Origin: Symbiodinium natans
Taxonomy: Eukaryota > Sar > Dinophyceae > Suessiales > Symbiodiniaceae
Direction of reading: 5' to 3'
Assembly: GCA_905221605.1 (NCBI GenBank)
Contig: CAJNDS010000199.1
Span: 126,001 to 190,000, forward strand
Length of the DNA: 64,000 nucleotides
Positions 20,385 through 29,130 of the stretch are shown piece after piece. Numbering within the stretch: position 1 is the stretch's first letter; every line of letters begins with the position of its first letter. Below the pieces are notes generated by a model. It saw only the letters and a list, made by a program, of their open reading frames with translations. It was not told the origin of the DNA and did not search any database. The translations under genes were made by a program, and so were the position numbers.

Positions 20385-20726
20385 TTAGAATATTATTTCA
20401 CTTAAGGTTTCCAAGGTTTGTATTCTGTTTCTTAAATGCTCTATAGATGTCTCTGGTATCCTAGGGTTATGCATCTCCGATTTTAACCTGTCAATTTCCA
20501 TTGTATAATTGTCTTTCATTTGACCTTCTAAAAGTCTTCGCTTCATTGCTAGATTTGCTACCCGCGCCTCTCTGGCATCCATTTCCTTTTTTAAATTCAA
20601 CAAGTAATCAATATTAGGCTTGTGAAAGTTTAATTCGGATGCTTCATTCACCACAGGGTTGTCTAATGATTTTCTCTTCTTTTGTTTATTTAGTTGTCTA
20701 AATTTGTATTTGTTATATAAAACCAT
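20385..20726 (-). CDS. Hypothetical viral protein, 113 aa, coiled coil
   Basis: Lys/Arg-rich start (KYKFRQLNKQKKRKSLDN), then long heptad-like helices (LLNLKKEMDAREARVANLAM and IEHLRNRIQTLETL) typical of a coiled coil. Starts just past the end of the upstream 179-aa gene and is followed by the 425-aa gene in the same direction, forming a tight minus-strand cluster. Family unknown. Confidence 0.65.
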   Translation of the reverse strand: MVLYNKYKFRQLNKQKKRKSLDNPVVNEASELNFHKPNIDYLLNLKKEMDAREARVANLAMKRRLLEGQMKDNYTMEIDRLKSEMHNPRIPETSIEHLRNRIQTLETLSEIIF

Positions 20727-20739
20727 TGCTATATATTAT

Positions 20740-21279
20740 TTACCTAGATTTTTTAGGACGGGATTTAAACATTGCTTGACACATATTATTCGCCTTCTCC
20801 TGTCTTCTTCTCATTATTTCTTGGTTCATGGTTCTCATATGTAGCTGATATAGTTGAGCCTGTGTCAAATTGTCATAAGGTTGCATGTTTGGAGGCGGTG
20901 GTGGGGGCATAGCTTTGGAAACTGGAGGTGGGGCTTTGTGTATTATAGGCTCTTCGTGATTGTCTATACTTACTGGTTTTACTTGCACCTTTGGTTTCAC
21001 ATTGTTTTTTCTAACTGGCTTTTCAATTATATTGCTTGGCTTACCTTCACATGTGTCTTTATGGGTATACCTAGCCGTCTTCATTGTAATAGTTTTGTGG
21101 CAGTCCTGACACTCTGTCTTTTGCTTTGCAACCTCTCTGATTTTTACTCTTGAAGGTTTTGGAATTTCGTTTTTATAGTCCTCTGCCGTTTCAGGTTTCA
21201 TTTCTTCTACGGTTTCTGGAGGTTCTTCTGGTTTAGGTGTTTCATCAATGGTTGCCATTTCAGTGTTTTCTTCAGTCAT
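20740..21279 (-). CDS. Proline-rich viral protein with Cys/His zinc motif
   Basis: 179 residues. An acidic, Pro/Glu-rich first 45 residues precede CQDCHKTITMKTARYTHKD followed by a Cys. This is a CxxC...HxxxC zinc-binding arrangement of a kind I associate with PLVs and large DNA viruses. A basic linker, a proline run (MPPPPPPNMQPYDNLTQAQL) and a basic helical tail follow. The function is not established; a nucleic-acid-binding or scaffold role next to the penton gene is inference. Its last codons overlap an AAAAAATCT promoter-like string in front of the 113-aa gene. Confidence 0.7.
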   Translation of the reverse strand: MTEENTEMATIDETPKPEEPPETVEEMKPETAEDYKNEIPKPSRVKIREVAKQKTECQDCHKTITMKTARYTHKDTCEGKPSNIIEKPVRKNNVKPKVQVKPVSIDNHEEPIIHKAPPPVSKAMPPPPPPNMQPYDNLTQAQLYQLHMRTMNQEIMRRRQEKANNMCQAMFKSRPKKSR

Positions 21280-21310
21280 ATATAATGTTCTATATATTTT
21301 CTATTTCATT

Positions 21311-22180
21311 TCATGTCATATCTCTATTATGAAAGAGGAGACTAAAAGTGACATTTATACCGTTTAGATCTATAACATTACCCGCCCCATCCATTATTCT
21401 AAACGTTAACCTTTTAATGTTTCTTTTAGAGACATTTATATAATCATAATCTGTTATTCCATAACTGTCGCTAATAATACCTGCAAATGGTGCATTAACT
21501 GGGACTTTTTTGATTATTGCGTTTGAAAAAGCAGAAGGGCTGTGAAAATTATTATTAGACAGTTCAGGACAAGAAATATAAACATCAGGATAGTTCACCA
21601 GATTTATAAACCCCGTTGTCCAAGGGGAGGATGAAGTGAATGCGTCACCAACTGGTGTTGTAAAACCCAAAACATTATTAATAGAGTTCAAGTTATTAAG
21701 ATCCACGGAATTAGAGAATGAACCAACAAAAGTAGGCACATCTGTATCAGTCAAGGGTATAAACACGACCTCACTGTAGTTAGAAGATATTGTAATCTTA
21801 TTCGTTAAAGTATCATATATAGCAGAATAGGAGTTAGTCCTTCCGCCACTATCAAAGAAGGCATTTAATTGTGTTTCCATGGCTGAGGCTAGATCAGGAG
21901 CAGTGTAATTTCCTACTGGTATCTCAATTCTTCTATATGTTATTCCTTGAGGTGTGGCAGGTGGCAGTATCTGATGTCTAAAATATAGGTTTTGATTATT
22001 TGTGTTGATTGAATACCATGCGTTCGGAATAGCTACCTCGTGCACTTGCATAATGGTATTATCAGGTATTTCAAAGGTGTCCTGCAACTCTATTTTAAAA
22101 TCAGAAGTTGATTTACTGTCAGAAACTCTGTATTGTGAGTTAACATAAACTTTTTTGTATGTTAAAGGTCTGAAACTCAT
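21311..22180 (-). CDS. Penton-like minor capsid protein (single jelly roll)
   Basis: 289 residues, intact. The N-terminus YVNSQYRVSDSKSTSDFKI followed by a beta-rich body, AIPNAWYSINTNNQNLYF and the terminal RIMDGAGNVIDLNGINVTF match the pattern of PLV/virophage minor capsid (penton) proteins, which occupy the fivefold vertices. Length fits that family. It is divergent from the hydrolase gene across a 40-base AT-rich gap. Confidence comes from pattern memory, not a search. Confidence 0.82.
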   Translation of the reverse strand: MSFRPLTYKKVYVNSQYRVSDSKSTSDFKIELQDTFEIPDNTIMQVHEVAIPNAWYSINTNNQNLYFRHQILPPATPQGITYRRIEIPVGNYTAPDLASAMETQLNAFFDSGGRTNSYSAIYDTLTNKITISSNYSEVVFIPLTDTDVPTFVGSFSNSVDLNNLNSINNVLGFTTPVGDAFTSSSPWTTGFINLVNYPDVYISCPELSNNNFHSPSAFSNAIIKKVPVNAPFAGIISDSYGITDYDYINVSKRNIKRLTFRIMDGAGNVIDLNGINVTFSLLFHNRDMT

Positions 22181-22220
22181 ATTAATAACAGATAAAATAT
22201 TTATATGATTTATTAATAAA

Positions 22221-22772
22221 ATGACAAGAGTTCAGTCTCAATTAGACAACATGCTGAAGTCCAACAGGAGAATATCCAATACACAAGGCATTAAGATGGC
22301 ATACGATCGTGATAATAAGGTTTATGTGAGAGGTAATAAAATGTATGTTGGTGGCACAGTTTCTGCAAATGATTGGAAACAAAATTTTACAATGCTTAAA
22401 ACGGGGCAAATTAGAAACATGGATCGGTATAAGGAAGCAAGAAGGGTATTGTTAGAAAATCCACAGGTGGATACATTACTAGGGCACTCTATGGGTGGCA
22501 GTGTTGTTTTAGAACTAAATAATGAATTTAAAGACAAGAATTTTTAAACTCGCACTTACGACGCTCCTGTAGTTTCATTAATCAGTCCAATCTTTGGGTT
22601 TGACAGACCCACTGAACAACACAAGAGATTTAGAAAAGCGGGAGATTTAGTAAGTTCACTAGACAACGCGGCTATTAGTTACAACACTGATAGTTTAAAT
22701 CCGATAAGAAATCATGATGTCGATGGCTTAATGAATGTCAATGAGGATATTCCTGAAACGGGTTGGATTTAA
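22221..22772 (+). pseudogene. Alpha/beta hydrolase (lipase-like), broken by an in-frame stop
   Basis: The frame from 22221 contains LLGHSMGGSVV, the GxSxG nucleophile elbow of alpha/beta hydrolases, and meets TAA at 22545-22547. The same frame continues without shift through APVVSLISPIFGFDRP and LNPIRNHDVDGL to a stop at 22770-22772. A single base change (for example AAA to TAA) therefore explains the interruption. The downstream part carries a plausible catalytic Asp/His region (RNHDVDGL). Lipase-like genes occur in some PLVs and may help membrane breaching or egress (inference). Confidence 0.8.
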
Positions 22773-22788
22773 TCTCGTTTATTATAAT

Positions 22789-23007
22789 ATGATGTTCAAT
22801 AAACCTAAACATATAAAAGAACCACAACGTGTTGGTAAACCATCAGAAAGTTTAAGGTTCAAAAACAAATTCATTAAAAATATGAATATTTCTGCTTATG
22901 ATAGTATAAGGAATATTATAGAAGAAGGGGAGAATGTAGCATCACAACCCCAGTTAGAGAAACAGAATAATGAACATTTTAAAAGCCATAAAAGATATAA
23001 TAAATAA
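22789..23007 (+). CDS. Small hypothetical viral protein, 72 aa
   Basis: I chose the ATG at 22789 because the frame's earlier ATG at 22735 would lie within the hydrolase gene. The protein is basic (MMFNKPKHIKEPQRVGKPSE, later NISAYDSIRNIIEEGENVAS) without recognisable domains. It ends 21 bases before the capsid start codon, with the promoter-like motif between them. Confidence 0.55.
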   Translation: MMFNKPKHIKEPQRVGKPSESLRFKNKFIKNMNISAYDSIRNIIEEGENVASQPQLEKQNNEHFKSHKRYNK

Positions 23008-23020
23008 AAAATCTAAATAA
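23006..23020 (+). promoter_or_regulatory. Putative late promoter motif before the major capsid gene
   Basis: AAAAATCTAAATAA, followed by AATATA, ends 8 bases before the capsid ATG at 23029. The same core AAAATCTAAAT stands just before the fibre gene and the 135-aa orphan gene. Confidence 0.55.
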
Positions 23021-23028
23021 ATAATATA

Positions 23029-24494
23029 ATGGATCTAGTTTTAGCTGAAAGTAACGATAATATGATTAACTCCCTTCAATTTGGTCTCCCAGAGAGCGCG
23101 GCATATGTAACTGACAGGAAACAAGTTCACTTTCCTAGTGTATCTGGAAACATCTTTAGTTCATCTAACGGAAACAAATACCTAAAATTTGTAATCACAG
23201 GTGAAGATAATAATTATATTGATTTGTCTAGTGTTTGTTTGTTCTTTGATGTCGTAAATACATCCACTACTGCAGGAGAATATTTACGCCCATTAGGTGA
23301 GAGCCATGCCTTCTTCACTAGATACAGATGCAACGCGGCAGGGCAACAAATAAACGACATTGACAATTACAACCAAGTCTGCGAAGAAATGAAATCATTC
23401 AAAAGCGAAGAGGTTAGAAATTTAGATGACATTCAAGAAGGTTGCTTAACACGATACGACAGTAGAATTAACCGACTGTTCGCTTATACTATAGAAAGTC
23501 ACGATGCAACAGCAACAGCAGGATCAAACCAAAGAGGCGCTGTTCTACCGAAACTAACGCGACTTAATACAACAGGAATTGAGCAGGGCAAGTTTGTAAG
23601 AATGGGTCATAAGCCAGTGTGTGGGTTCGTTCAATCCGGATATTATCCACCTATTCGGTATTGTCCTTTAGAATTTATTTTTGAGATTGTTTCAGATGCA
23701 GGTGAACCAGTTATCAGACCAGCAACACCAGTAGCGGGAACACAAGCAGAAGACGATGAAAATGATTATATTTTACAACACGCAACACTACCACATCTTG
23801 GGCTATTCAGAATGCCATTTTACGATGTGAATTGATACAGGTGGACAATATCGTCAACAATAATATAGTTTCACATTTATTGAAAGGGGGTAGGCTTCGA
23901 ATGGTTTATCCTGCTTATTATTCATTTTCACAAACCTTCACGGCAGGAAACACAGAGATCAACATGAACATCGTTAAATCTTCAACTCGTTTATCTCAGA
24001 TGTTCTTCACCTTTAGCAACAGCAATATCAATAATGACAACACCGCAGGTAATTATGACAGAAAGAGATGGAACTACTTTTTCCATCCTATGGCGGTAAC
24101 CATTGATAATTTAGAAGGTGTGATCGATAGCGACAAGCAGATTTCAGCACAAATACAAATAGCAAATAAGAAATTCCCAGAACAAGAAATATCAAGTATT
24201 AGCGAGTTTATGTATTTCTTGAGAAGAGCAGTCAATGTAATGAGCCCATATTATGATGGCTTTAGCATTGACATTTACCGATATGCTAATGATAAATTCA
24301 TTGGTGGCATTAACTTTGACAAACAACCCGATATGAATTTCACTGGTTCTAATACTAAAATGGGCTCCTTAATCACTTTTAAAATCAAAGGAGCCAACGC
24401 AAATTTCGCACTAGGAATTGAGAGAGTTTTTGTGACTGCTGTTAGTGAACAGATATTCGAGTTAAGTGAGTCGGCTTCAACGGTTTTAGATTGA
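23029..24494 (+). pseudogene. Major capsid protein (double jelly roll), frameshifted
   Basis: Two frames together give about 488 residues of a PLV-type major capsid protein. The first frame (23029-23835) runs from MDLVLAESNDNMINSLQFGL to FRMPFYDVN and stops. The second continues from about 23835 (IQVDNIVNNNIVSHLLKGG) to TAG at 24494, including LLKGGRLRMVYPAYYSFSQT and a beta-rich second half. The change of frame at about 23826-23835 is a one-base loss (or two-base gain). The two halves would be the two jelly-roll lobes that trimerise into the pseudo-hexameric capsomer. Assignment is from beta-rich pattern, length and the PLV gene set. Confidence 0.82.
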
Positions 24495-24560
24495 TGAGGT
24501 GTATTTAATTTATGTATAAAAGGCATTTAAAGAAACAGTAATATTAAGTAATATACAGTA

Positions 24561-25361
24561 ATGAGTAGTATTAACTTCGCCAACGGAAAAATCTATTGTA
24601 TCAAAAACACACAAACTGATGATATATACATTGGTTCTACATGTCAAAAATTATGTAAACGAATGGCTAACCATCGCTCATCTTTAGAGTCATTCAAAAA
24701 GAAAGACAGTAAGTTATTCAACCTAATGAGGGAGCTGGGTAGCGACTGTTTCTATATAGAACTGCTTCTAGATTTTCCATGTGAAAGAAAAGAACAACTA
24801 ACAGCAAAAGAGGCAGAATTCATTAGGCAGATGGGAACATTGAACAAACTCATTAACGGAAGGACTAAGAAAGAGTGGGAACATGATAACCATGAACATG
24901 TGAAAGCAGTAAAGAAACAGTATTATGAAGACAATAAAGAACAACTACTACAAGACCAAAAAGAGAGAAGAGATACAAACAAGGAACGAATACAGGAATA
25001 TAAAAAAGAACATTACCGAGATAACAAAGAATACATAAAAGCAAAGAGCAACAAAAACTATCATGATAACATTGAAATTAAAAGAGCAAAAAACAAAGAA
25101 TACAGAGATCAACACAAAGAAGAAAGAGTAGCATATGATAAACAATACAGACAAGATAATAAAGAACGTCTAGCACAATACAAAAAAGGTTATCATGAAA
25201 AGAACAGAGATACCATACTACAGAAACACAAGGAATATCACGAACAACATAAAGAAGAGCAAAACCAAAAGCGACGCGAATTCTACCAAGAGCATAAGGA
25301 AGAAATCAACAGAAAGCGAAGAGAGAAACGTCAACAAGCAAAGGAGGAACACGATCAATAA
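24561..25361 (+). CDS. GIY-YIG endonuclease with long charged tail
   Basis: 266 residues. The N-terminus NGKIYCIKNTQTDDIYIGST is the GIY...YIG core (here KIYCIKN...DDIYIGS). It is followed by the catalytic-region Arg (CKRMANHRSS) and a Glu-containing helix (TAKEAEFIRQMGTLNKL). From about residue 115 on, the protein is a highly charged repeat of the form (Y)-x-(D/E)NKE/HKE, about 14 residues per unit, likely a long helix. GIY-YIG proteins of this style occur in PLVs, virophages and giant viruses, where they may act in genome processing or as homing nucleases. Intact. Confidence 0.87.
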   Translation: MSSINFANGKIYCIKNTQTDDIYIGSTCQKLCKRMANHRSSLESFKKKDSKLFNLMRELGSDCFYIELLLDFPCERKEQLTAKEAEFIRQMGTLNKLINGRTKKEWEHDNHEHVKAVKKQYYEDNKEQLLQDQKERRDTNKERIQEYKKEHYRDNKEYIKAKSNKNYHDNIEIKRAKNKEYRDQHKEERVAYDKQYRQDNKERLAQYKKGYHEKNRDTILQKHKEYHEQHKEEQNQKRREFYQEHKEEINRKRREKRQQAKEEHDQ

Positions 25362-25380
25362 CCCATCATTAAACTAATTT

Positions 25381-25391
25381 AAAATCTAAAT
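25381..25391 (+). promoter_or_regulatory. Putative late promoter motif before the fibre gene
   Basis: AAAATCTAAAT, followed by TAGTTTAATA, ends 10 bases before the fibre ATG at 25402. It is the same core as in front of the capsid gene. Confidence 0.55.
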
Positions 25392-25401
25392 TAGTTTAAT
25401 A

Positions 25402-27747
25402 ATGGCTTCAATAAACAATCTAACAGCAGTTTATGCCGACAAGTTTTATTTAGCATCTTCAACGGGGGTAAGTGAAATTTCTGACACCTACGCAACAAAG
25501 ACAGAGGTGGAAAATCTTAACTTCGCAACAGACATAACGGCAAACACCGACGCCATAGCAGTGTTAAATACGAAACAGCTACAGAATTTCAATAATATTA
25601 ATGCTATAAATGATGACTTAAACAACAATTACCAAACTAATACAGTTTTAGCCATGAACTTTTACAATAAAACCGAGATTGATACAACATTAAGTAACTA
25701 TTATACATCAACGCAGATAGACACAAATTTATCTACTAATTATCAAAATAACACATTATTGGCTACTAACTTTTATAATAAAGGTGAGGTAGATACGTTA
25801 ATAGCAGGTGCTGGTGGTAGCAGTGGTTATACCGATACAGAAATTGATAATCTACTAGCGTTAAGAGTTCCATTAAGTGATTTTACTGACCGCTTCAAAA
25901 CAAACCCAGTTATTGATTGTAGCGCCCCTACTATTATTCATAGTGGGTTAACATTAAACAACGAAACAATAAATATATCACCGACTACGGGATTATTATT
26001 TAATAATCAGTTTGGCGGAGGGGATAAAGTTGTATCAGTATTTAAAAACGCTACAAATTATGTAACTTTACAAGGAAATAAGATTATGACTAATGCTACA
26101 AGTGATGACAGTGTCGTAGACTTGGATTTAAATCCATCAGGAAATGTTAATATTGCTAATGATCTATCGTTATCTAATTTATCAGCAGACGGAATTAGTC
26201 TAACTAATAGTATTAATCTTGGTGGCAGTATTGAACTAACTGATGGGAACACAAGCATAGAAAGATACAGCAATGCTACAAGATCAAACATATCATTGGA
26301 TTTAAAAACAGACCAAGAAGCACTGAGGTTAATGTTAGGAGCATCAACAGATACGGACACCAATACATTTATTGAATGTAATAATGCAACAGGAGGAACA
26401 ACAGTATTTAAACCAACTTATTTTAAAGACACAATCAATTATGAAGCTGAGAATTTCAATATTTCTAATAATTCAGGACTTACAATTTACAAACCAACAA
26501 CAGACGCCAGTAATGTTGTAGCAATTGCTAATAACAGTGGGAAGTTAAGATTTAGAGGTTTTAGTATTGATGCTTATAATACCAATGACACATCACAACA
26601 GTTGTTTTTGAATATGAATAATTCTAACGCAGTGAGATGTAATAAATTAGGGATAGGAGCCAATGCCGTTATAGATGTTCTTAACGTTAATGGTGGCAAT
26701 TCTAATTTTAGTTCTACTGTAAGGTTTAACGGCGCTACTACTTTTAACAATGAAATATTGATATGGAATAATGGCAAAATATACAGAAGAGCGGACGCTA
26801 ACAATTCATTAAACTTAATAACAAATGACGAAGTAAATTTCTCATTCCAACCAAACAGAGCAACCGATCCAACAACAGGAACTATAGCATTACAACTAAC
26901 CGACACTAACGGAATTGCAATTAACAGAGCAGTTACAAATAATCAGACTTTCAACAGTATAGGAAAAATAACAGCAGAAGCAGATTTAGATGTGTGGGGT
27001 GGTGTTTATTTTCAACATTCGTCAGCAATTAAAGAAACATTAAATGGTAGTGATTATGATTTAGATATAAGAAATGGAGACACTGATAGAGCAATTAATT
27101 TTATTATTGGAACGATAGGAAGCACGCCGGAGTTATCATTAACCGAAGCGAAAGTTACTTTATTAGGTAACCTAGAAATAACACATGATGATATAACAGG
27201 ACAGCAACGAGTATTAATAAACAACCCAGATGACAACGGATGGATAAGATTAAGTAATAACAACTTATCAACATTAGATGCAACAACAACAGGTGTTGAT
27301 GTTTATGGCGACCTTTCATATACAGGGTCGCTAATTCCTTCATCGGATAAAAGATTAAAGAAAGATATAAAGGAAGTAAATAGTAAAAAAGCAGTAGAAT
27401 TAGTAAAATATATTAAGCCGAAAACATATCATTTTATTGATGACAGACAACAAGGTAAATCTTGTGTAGGATTTATCGCTAATGATTTTATGGAAACAAA
27501 GAAGATGCCGGATGAATGGCAGAATGTAGTTAAAGAAGGAAAAGATGGATATTTAAAGTTTGATTATACAACGTGTGTGCCAATTTTATGGAGTGCTTTA
27601 CAGACAACAATAAGTGAAATAGATAAACTGCAAAAGGAATTAAATAAGTTAAAGAAAAATAAGAGTGATAGTGACGATGCTTTAGCATCCTCAGGGCGAA
27701 GCCGTGACGGCGAACGAAGTTCGCCCTCAGGACGAAGTCGTGACTAA
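25402..27747 (+). CDS. Fibre/tail-spike-like protein with C-terminal S74 intramolecular chaperone
   Basis: 781 residues, open. The N-terminal 140 residues contain repeated short motifs (YNKTEIDTTLSNYYTS and YNKGEVDTLI, with YATKTEVENL earlier) like trimeric fibre shafts. A long Asn/Thr-rich beta region follows. Near residues 650-720 is SSDKRLKKDIKEV followed by KSCVGFIANDF, the Peptidase_S74 domain. In phage fibres and some eukaryotic proteins this domain drives trimer folding and then cuts itself off at the Ser. After it comes a coiled coil (EIDKLQKELNKLKKN) and a ~20-residue tail encoded by a GC-rich palindromic insert. Probably the host-attachment fibre of the virion. Confidence 0.87.
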   Translation: MASINNLTAVYADKFYLASSTGVSEISDTYATKTEVENLNFATDITANTDAIAVLNTKQLQNFNNINAINDDLNNNYQTNTVLAMNFYNKTEIDTTLSNYYTSTQIDTNLSTNYQNNTLLATNFYNKGEVDTLIAGAGGSSGYTDTEIDNLLALRVPLSDFTDRFKTNPVIDCSAPTIIHSGLTLNNETINISPTTGLLFNNQFGGGDKVVSVFKNATNYVTLQGNKIMTNATSDDSVVDLDLNPSGNVNIANDLSLSNLSADGISLTNSINLGGSIELTDGNTSIERYSNATRSNISLDLKTDQEALRLMLGASTDTDTNTFIECNNATGGTTVFKPTYFKDTINYEAENFNISNNSGLTIYKPTTDASNVVAIANNSGKLRFRGFSIDAYNTNDTSQQLFLNMNNSNAVRCNKLGIGANAVIDVLNVNGGNSNFSSTVRFNGATTFNNEILIWNNGKIYRRADANNSLNLITNDEVNFSFQPNRATDPTTGTIALQLTDTNGIAINRAVTNNQTFNSIGKITAEADLDVWGGVYFQHSSAIKETLNGSDYDLDIRNGDTDRAINFIIGTIGSTPELSLTEAKVTLLGNLEITHDDITGQQRVLINNPDDNGWIRLSNNNLSTLDATTTGVDVYGDLSYTGSLIPSSDKRLKKDIKEVNSKKAVELVKYIKPKTYHFIDDRQQGKSCVGFIANDFMETKKMPDEWQNVVKEGKDGYLKFDYTTCVPILWSALQTTISEIDKLQKELNKLKKNKSDSDDALASSGRSRDGERSSPSGRSRD
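27676..27746 (+). repeat. GC-rich palindromic insert in the end of the fibre gene
   Basis: Within an AT-rich gene, 70 bases are packed with perfect small palindromes: GATGCTTTAGCATC, GCCGTGACGGC, GGCGAACGAAGTTCGCC and GACGAAGTC. CGAAGCCGTGAC and CGAAGTCGTGAC form a direct repeat. The reading frame passes through as ASSGRSRDGERSSPSGRSRD. It looks like a mobile palindromic element that inserted in frame. Confidence 0.75.
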
Positions 27748-27773
27748 TAATAATGTTTTAGGAAATAATATTA

Positions 27774-28535
27774 TTAATCACCTATTTCAAAGCGTTGTTC
27801 AAAGTTAATATAAAACATGCTATTAACATCTTTCGCATTCGTGTTTATATAAAAGAATGAGTAAGGTGCAAAATTCACCGCTTTCTGATACATTTCATAC
27901 AATGTTTTCTTATCCACAAGTGCACTGTTTTCTTCTAAAAAGCTATTGACCTCGTTCATGTTCTTCAACCTGAAGATAAACAACGCTGAAGCATTCAACC
28001 TAATTATTGGTGCTAGTACATTATACTTTTGTGTTGATAAAATGCATGAGATGGCATTATGTCTTCCGCGTGTGAACAATCCATGCAAGATATTGGAGTA
28101 TCTTACAAATTTAGGATCATCAGCAAAGTCGTCCACCACTACTAAAATACTGAATAATTCCTTTTGTTTATTCTTCTTTTGGAAGTCTATTACCTTGTGT
28201 TGTGTTTCTATTATATGCTTTAATGCAATTGGATCGTATTCTTCATAATATACTTTTTCCTTTTCCGTATCCACTTTCATTACCTCAGAAATGTATTTCT
28301 TGACTGCCCTCCATGTGTCGTCCACATGCACACTAGGGCTAAAAATGTATATCCTTTCAAATGAACCACGGTATATCTTTCATATTAAGTTGGCGATTAA
28401 AACCGATTTACCACCCGTTGAAGAGGCGACACATAACATTCTTGCAGGTAGACTTGGCATCATCTCGTATTTACTATTCTTATAATTGTATTTGGGTATG
28501 TCTATAGGTTCTACTTTAGGAATATCTTCTAACAT
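27774..28535 (-). pseudogene. FtsK/HerA-type genome packaging ATPase, interrupted by TGA
   Basis: The ATG at 28535 opens a frame with the P-loop ASSTGGKSVLIANLI. TGA at 28380-28382 interrupts it, and the same frame continues with RIYIFSPSVHVDD, the Walker B FSILVVVDDFADDP, and the sensor region SCILSTQKYNVLAP to the stop at 27774. Together about 253 residues, typical for PLV/virophage packaging ATPases, which pump the genome into the capsid. The stop falls between Walker A and B in a position normally occupied by an ordinary residue. A single substitution explains it. Confidence 0.88.
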
Positions 28536-28570
28536 TAATACTAATTAGAAATTATATCATTTAAATATAT

Positions 28571-28717
28571 ATGGATAAATACATAGAAGTAATAAATGAG
28601 ATAGAGAAATTTGATGAAATAATAAAAACTCCAAGATATAGAATGTGTTGTCGTAGCTTGTTGGAATTCCTTAAGGCATTCTGCTTTTATATAAAAAATG
28701 TAAAAAAATCTAAATGA
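28571..28717 (+). CDS. Possible small viral protein, 48 aa
   Basis: The ATG at 28571 begins MDKYIEVINEIEKFDEII. The C-terminal half includes MCCRSLLEFLKAFCFYI, a possible short membrane helix, followed by lysines. It lies 35 bases from the divergent ATPase start and ends 5 bases before the 135-aa gene. No family known, and short enough to be chance. Confidence 0.4.
   Translation: MDKYIEVINEIEKFDEIIKTPRYRMCCRSLLEFLKAFCFYIKNVKKSK
28704..28714 (+). promoter_or_regulatory. Putative late promoter motif before the 135-aa gene
   Basis: AAAAAATCTAAAT, the third copy of the core found before the capsid and fibre genes, ends 8 bases before the ATG at 28723. It overlaps the last codons of the 48-aa frame. 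Confidence 0.5.
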
Positions 28718-28722
28718 TATAA

Positions 28723-29130
28723 ATGAGCAATGATAGCCCAGCTAGCGACAAAAAGAAAGGTTTTTTCATAAACTCTAAAGGTGTATCTTGTATTCCTTGT
28801 AGATGTAAGAGGCAGTCATATCATAAGGAAACAAAGACGGTAAAAGAAACCAATGTAATAACTACTAACATTGTTGAAGATAGGCATAATATGAAATTTG
28901 GAGGAAGGAATGTTAGCCCTGATGAAAACCACATACTCAAAAATGATAACCAAACAGGAAGCGTTGAAATATGTGATACTGGATTTGGACCTCACGGTAA
29001 AACACCTGAAGAATGCGAACAGAGAATAGAAATTACAGAGACAGACATTGGTTGTATTAAGAAAGACATAGAACGAATAGAGTTAGAAATTAAAAAGTTG
29101 AAATTTAAGATAGATAAGAAAATAGTCTAA
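28723..29130 (+). CDS. Hypothetical viral protein, 135 aa
   Basis: Begins MSNDSPASDKKKGFFINSKG and has a Cys cluster CIPCRC near residue 23. A polar middle with GFGPHGKTPEECEQRIEI follows, then a C-terminal coiled coil (KKDIERIELEIKKLKFKIDK). No family recognised. The promoter-like motif in front suggests late expression, so a virion or assembly role is possible (inference). Confidence 0.6.
   Translation: MSNDSPASDKKKGFFINSKGVSCIPCRCKRQSYHKETKTVKETNVITTNIVEDRHNMKFGGRNVSPDENHILKNDNQTGSVEICDTGFGPHGKTPEECEQRIEITETDIGCIKKDIERIELEIKKLKFKIDKKIV

Noticed and set aside
22735-22788. Start of the 72-aa gene at the ATG at 22735
   Set aside because: It would lie entirely within the 3' end of the hydrolase gene; the ATG at 22789 follows the hydrolase stop and is more likely.
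22221-28535. Reassigned stop codons in the virus, to explain in-frame TAA and TGA
   Set aside because: All other viral genes stop normally at TAA, TGA or TAG, and one in-frame TAA and one in-frame TGA in just two genes fit point mutations better.
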